A stretch of DNA of 64,000 nucleotides, taken from contig CCMO02000001.1 of the NCBI GenBank assembly GCA_000751295.2, forward strand, positions 620,001-684,000, read 5' to 3'. Each line of letters starts with the position of its first letter. Positions within the stretch are counted from its first letter, which is position 1. Shown piece by piece: positions 62,040-64,000 of this stretch. The position numbers and the translations under genes are program-made. The notes under the pieces are model-generated. The model had not been told where the DNA came from. It was given only the letters and a program-made list of their open reading frames with translations, and made no database searches. Source of the stretch: a bacterium YEK0313 (GTDB lineage Bacteria; Pseudomonadota; Alphaproteobacteria; Rhizobiales; Phreatobacteraceae).

Positions 62040-63641
62040 CTATCTTTTCGGCATCTTACGCCGCCGGCCCAGCACAACCAGCAGCAGCCCGAGCCACGCA
62101 ACGGCAAATGGCATATGGCCGGCGCGTGCGAAAACGGTGGCCGGCAGTGCGGCCGGCAGGCTGGCGTCGAGGGCGTCGCGAGCCCCGAGCGGCAGCGCGC
62201 GAACGACCCGCCCGAGGGGGTCGATGACCGCGGAAATGCCATTATTCGCGGCGCGCACGACGGGCAAACCCTCCTCGATGGCGCGCACGGCGGTCTGGTG
62301 CAGATGCTGGTAGGGCCCGGGCGTGAAGCCGAACCATGCGTCGTTGGTGACGTTCAGAAGCCAGCCGGGGCGGCGGTCGGGCGCGGTGACCTCGCCGGGA
62401 AAGATGATCTCGTAGCAGATCAGGATGCCGACCGGCGGCGCCCCGGGAACATCGATCGTGTAGCGCCGGTCGCCCGCGGAAAATCCACCTTGAACGCGGG
62501 TGATCGCCTCGAGGCCCATCGCCTCGAGTCGTTCGTGGAATGGTAAATATTCTCCGAACGGCACGAGATGCACCTTGTCATAGGTGCTGGTGATCGCGCC
62601 CTGGTGGTCGATGACATAGGCCGAATTGAACACCCGCGGCAGGCGCCGCCCCGGCAAGGGCGCATCGAGACGCGCCGCCCCGGTGATCAGCGTGGTGCCC
62701 TCGGGAATGAGATTGGCGATGCGGGTCAGCGCCTCGCGATCCTGCATCAGGAAGAACGGGAAGGCCGATTCCGGCCAGATCAGGTGCGTGATGTCCTTGA
62801 TGCCGTTGCGCTCCGGCGAGGCCGCCTTGTCGGAGAGCTGGGCGTAGCGGTCGAGAATCCAGTCGCGCGCCTGCGGACGGAAACGCTCGTCCTGCGGAAT
62901 GTCGGGCTGGACGATCCGCAGCCTGACGCCGTCGACGGTGGCGATCTCGGTCGTCGTGACGCGCCAGGCGCCGAAGGCGGCCAGGCTGGCGAGCACCACG
63001 ATCGCCGCGGCCGGGACGGCGAGACGGCCCCGGCTTTCGCCCGGCCCGTCACCGAGCATGCAGGGGCTGGCGAAAATCAGCACCGTGACCAGCGTGACGC
63101 CGTGGATGCCGACGATCGAAACGACCTGGGCGAGCCAGAGATACTGGGTCAGCGCCGAGCCGTAGGGGTTCCAGGGAAACCCGGTCAGCACCGTGCCGCG
63201 CAGATATTCCGCGCCGGCAAGGCCGAGCCCGAGGGCGAGGACGCGGCCGGCCCCGGGCCGCCAGACGAGACGCGCGAAGGCGGTGCCGAGCGCGGTGAAC
63301 AGGGCAAGGCCCGCCGGCAGCGCCATCACCGCGGCCGGCATCAGCCAGGCGAAACGATCGGCCTCGACCAGGAAGGCCGAACCGATCCACCAGAGGCCGG
63401 CAAGGTGGTAACCGAAGCCGAACCACCAGCCGATGGCCGCGGCGGCCAGCAGCGTGCGCGCGCGACCGCCGGCGGCCGCGCCGTCGATCAGCCAGACCAG
63501 CACGGGAAAGCTCAAGCCCAGCACCGGAAACAGGCCGAAGGGCGGCATGGCGAGCGCGCCGAGGGCCCCGGCTCCGAAGGCCAGCACCGCGCGGCGCCAG
63601 CCCCAGGACAGGATGATCGAGCGGGCCATACGCGGGATCAT
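62040..63641 (-). CDS. lnt: Apolipoprotein N-acyltransferase
   Basis: The 533-residue inner-membrane enzyme adds the third acyl chain to lipoproteins. Several N-terminal helices precede the nitrilase-like periplasmic domain with catalytic Glu (LIWPESAFPF), Lys (DKVHLVPFGEYLPFH) and Cys (ILICYEIIFPG). ATG 63641 is preferred; a GTG at 63734 would add 31 residues without a match to family N-termini. The order corC-like, lnt, XRE, metK, trmB is a known Rhizobiales arrangement. Confidence 0.93.
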   Translation of the reverse strand: MIPRMARSIILSWGWRRAVLAFGAGALGALAMPPFGLFPVLGLSFPVLVWLIDGAAAGGRARTLLAAAAIGWWFGFGYHLAGLWWIGSAFLVEADRFAWLMPAAVMALPAGLALFTALGTAFARLVWRPGAGRVLALGLGLAGAEYLRGTVLTGFPWNPYGSALTQYLWLAQVVSIVGIHGVTLVTVLIFASPCMLGDGPGESRGRLAVPAAAIVVLASLAAFGAWRVTTTEIATVDGVRLRIVQPDIPQDERFRPQARDWILDRYAQLSDKAASPERNGIKDITHLIWPESAFPFFLMQDREALTRIANLIPEGTTLITGAARLDAPLPGRRLPRVFNSAYVIDHQGAITSTYDKVHLVPFGEYLPFHERLEAMGLEAITRVQGGFSAGDRRYTIDVPGAPPVGILICYEIIFPGEVTAPDRRPGWLLNVTNDAWFGFTPGPYQHLHQTAVRAIEEGLPVVRAANNGISAVIDPLGRVVRALPLGARDALDASLPAALPATVFARAGHMPFAVAWLGLLLVVLGRRRKMPKR

Positions 63642-63764
63642 CCAGGCGGGGTCTCCAGGGGCGGCCGACGTGATTCGGCCGGGCGACAGGGGCGTATCCC
63701 CCGTGTCGGCCAGGCCGGCGCGCGGGTCAAGCACCGGCCTGCCGGGAGAACACGACCGGCGCCG

Positions 63765-64000
63765 TCACGAGGCCTTGCGCGTGTCGGCCGCCGCCGGCGC
63801 GGGCGACACGGGCGCCGGCACCGACTGCGGCAACGGTATCAGATCGGGAACGGCCTGCACCGCCTGGGCCGGCAGGGCCGCAGCCGCCGGCGCCGGTCCG
63901 TCGACCTGCGGAGCGATCTCCTCCTCCTCGTCCTTGCGGCGGGCGAGACGGGAGGGACGGGCGATCAGCCCGCTGCCACGGGTGATCTTGACCCGCTTGA
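63765..64000 (-). CDS. CorC/HlyC-family protein, C-terminal part, cut by the right edge
   Basis: The minus strand enters from the right edge with KRVKITRGSGLI, matching the end of the CorC_HlyC (transporter-associated) domain. A Glu-rich and Pro/Ala-rich tail of about 55 residues ends at the stop at 63765. In related genomes the gene before lnt encodes a CBS-domain hemolysin-like protein. Only the C-terminus is seen, so the assignment leans on context. Confidence 0.6.
   Translation of the reverse strand, partial: KRVKITRGSGLIARPSRLARRKDEEEEIAPQVDGPAPAAAALPAQAVQAVPDLIPLPQSVPAPVSPAPAAADTRKAS

Overview
The window is high-GC DNA, densely coded on both strands, with strong G/C bias at third codon positions. 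The gene content suggests a free-living alphaproteobacterium, probably of the Hyphomicrobiales (Rhizobiales). Pointers are a SAM-II riboswitch in front of metZ, the order corC-like / lnt / small XRE regulator / metK / trmB, two complete Liv-type ABC importers, a long-form dCTP deaminase, and nth divergent from a DUF2244 gene. The genus cannot be fixed from the sequence alone. I see no phage, insertion sequence, conjugation gene, replication origin or CRISPR array.

Layout. 1-10.5 kb: a catabolic-looking block. A LysR-type regulator (cut by the left edge) is divergent from a Baeyer-Villiger-type flavin monooxygenase, followed by an HSL-type esterase, a five-gene Liv-type ABC importer with a Tat-type binding protein, a short-chain dehydrogenase, and a convergent second flavoprotein. 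10.6-18.7 kb: a small secreted protein, tRNA-Gln(UUG), an acyl-CoA ligase, a membrane trio (YjgN/DUF898, M48 peptidase, DUF1499), an M20 carboxypeptidase and cytochrome b561. 18.7-27.2 kb: an orphan SUKH protein, a decayed serine-hydrolase remnant, a MarR gene with a paired operator, an acetyltransferase, tRNA-Pro(CGG), patatin, an HAD phosphatase, threonine synthase, an AraC regulator and a LysE-type exporter.

27.2-33.4 kb: outer-membrane and accessory genes. A subtilisin-type autotransporter and a TonB-dependent receptor are followed by a gene remnant and a VapBC toxin-antitoxin pair. 33.5-39.6 kb: a second Liv-type importer transcribed behind a cobalamin-independent methionine-synthase-like protein. 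39.6-51.6 kb: mostly housekeeping (nth, DUF2244, YbaK-type deacylase, gabD-like, two GSTs behind a tandem palindromic operator, an Ada/Ogt-like protein, MATE efflux, pyrD, metZ under a SAM-II riboswitch, dCTP deaminase). 51.6-59 kb: a HAF-repeat autotransporter, RidA, an M20 amidohydrolase, a LuxR solo and an orphan FecCD-type ABC pair. 59-64 kb: trmB, metK, an XRE regulator, lnt and the end of a CorC/HlyC-type gene.

How the genes may work together. The left block is consistent with uptake of a substrate, oxidation of an alcohol to a ketone (SDR), oxygen insertion to an ester or lactone (monooxygenase), then hydrolysis (esterase), under LysR control. Sulfur and methyl metabolism recurs (metZ with a SAM-sensing leader, metK, a MetE-like protein in an importer operon). 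The less-explained signals are several clear palindromic operators without an obvious regulator, a dispersed intergenic repeat present three times, a LuxR solo with an Asp-to-Asn change in its ligand pocket, and the MetE-like importer operon.
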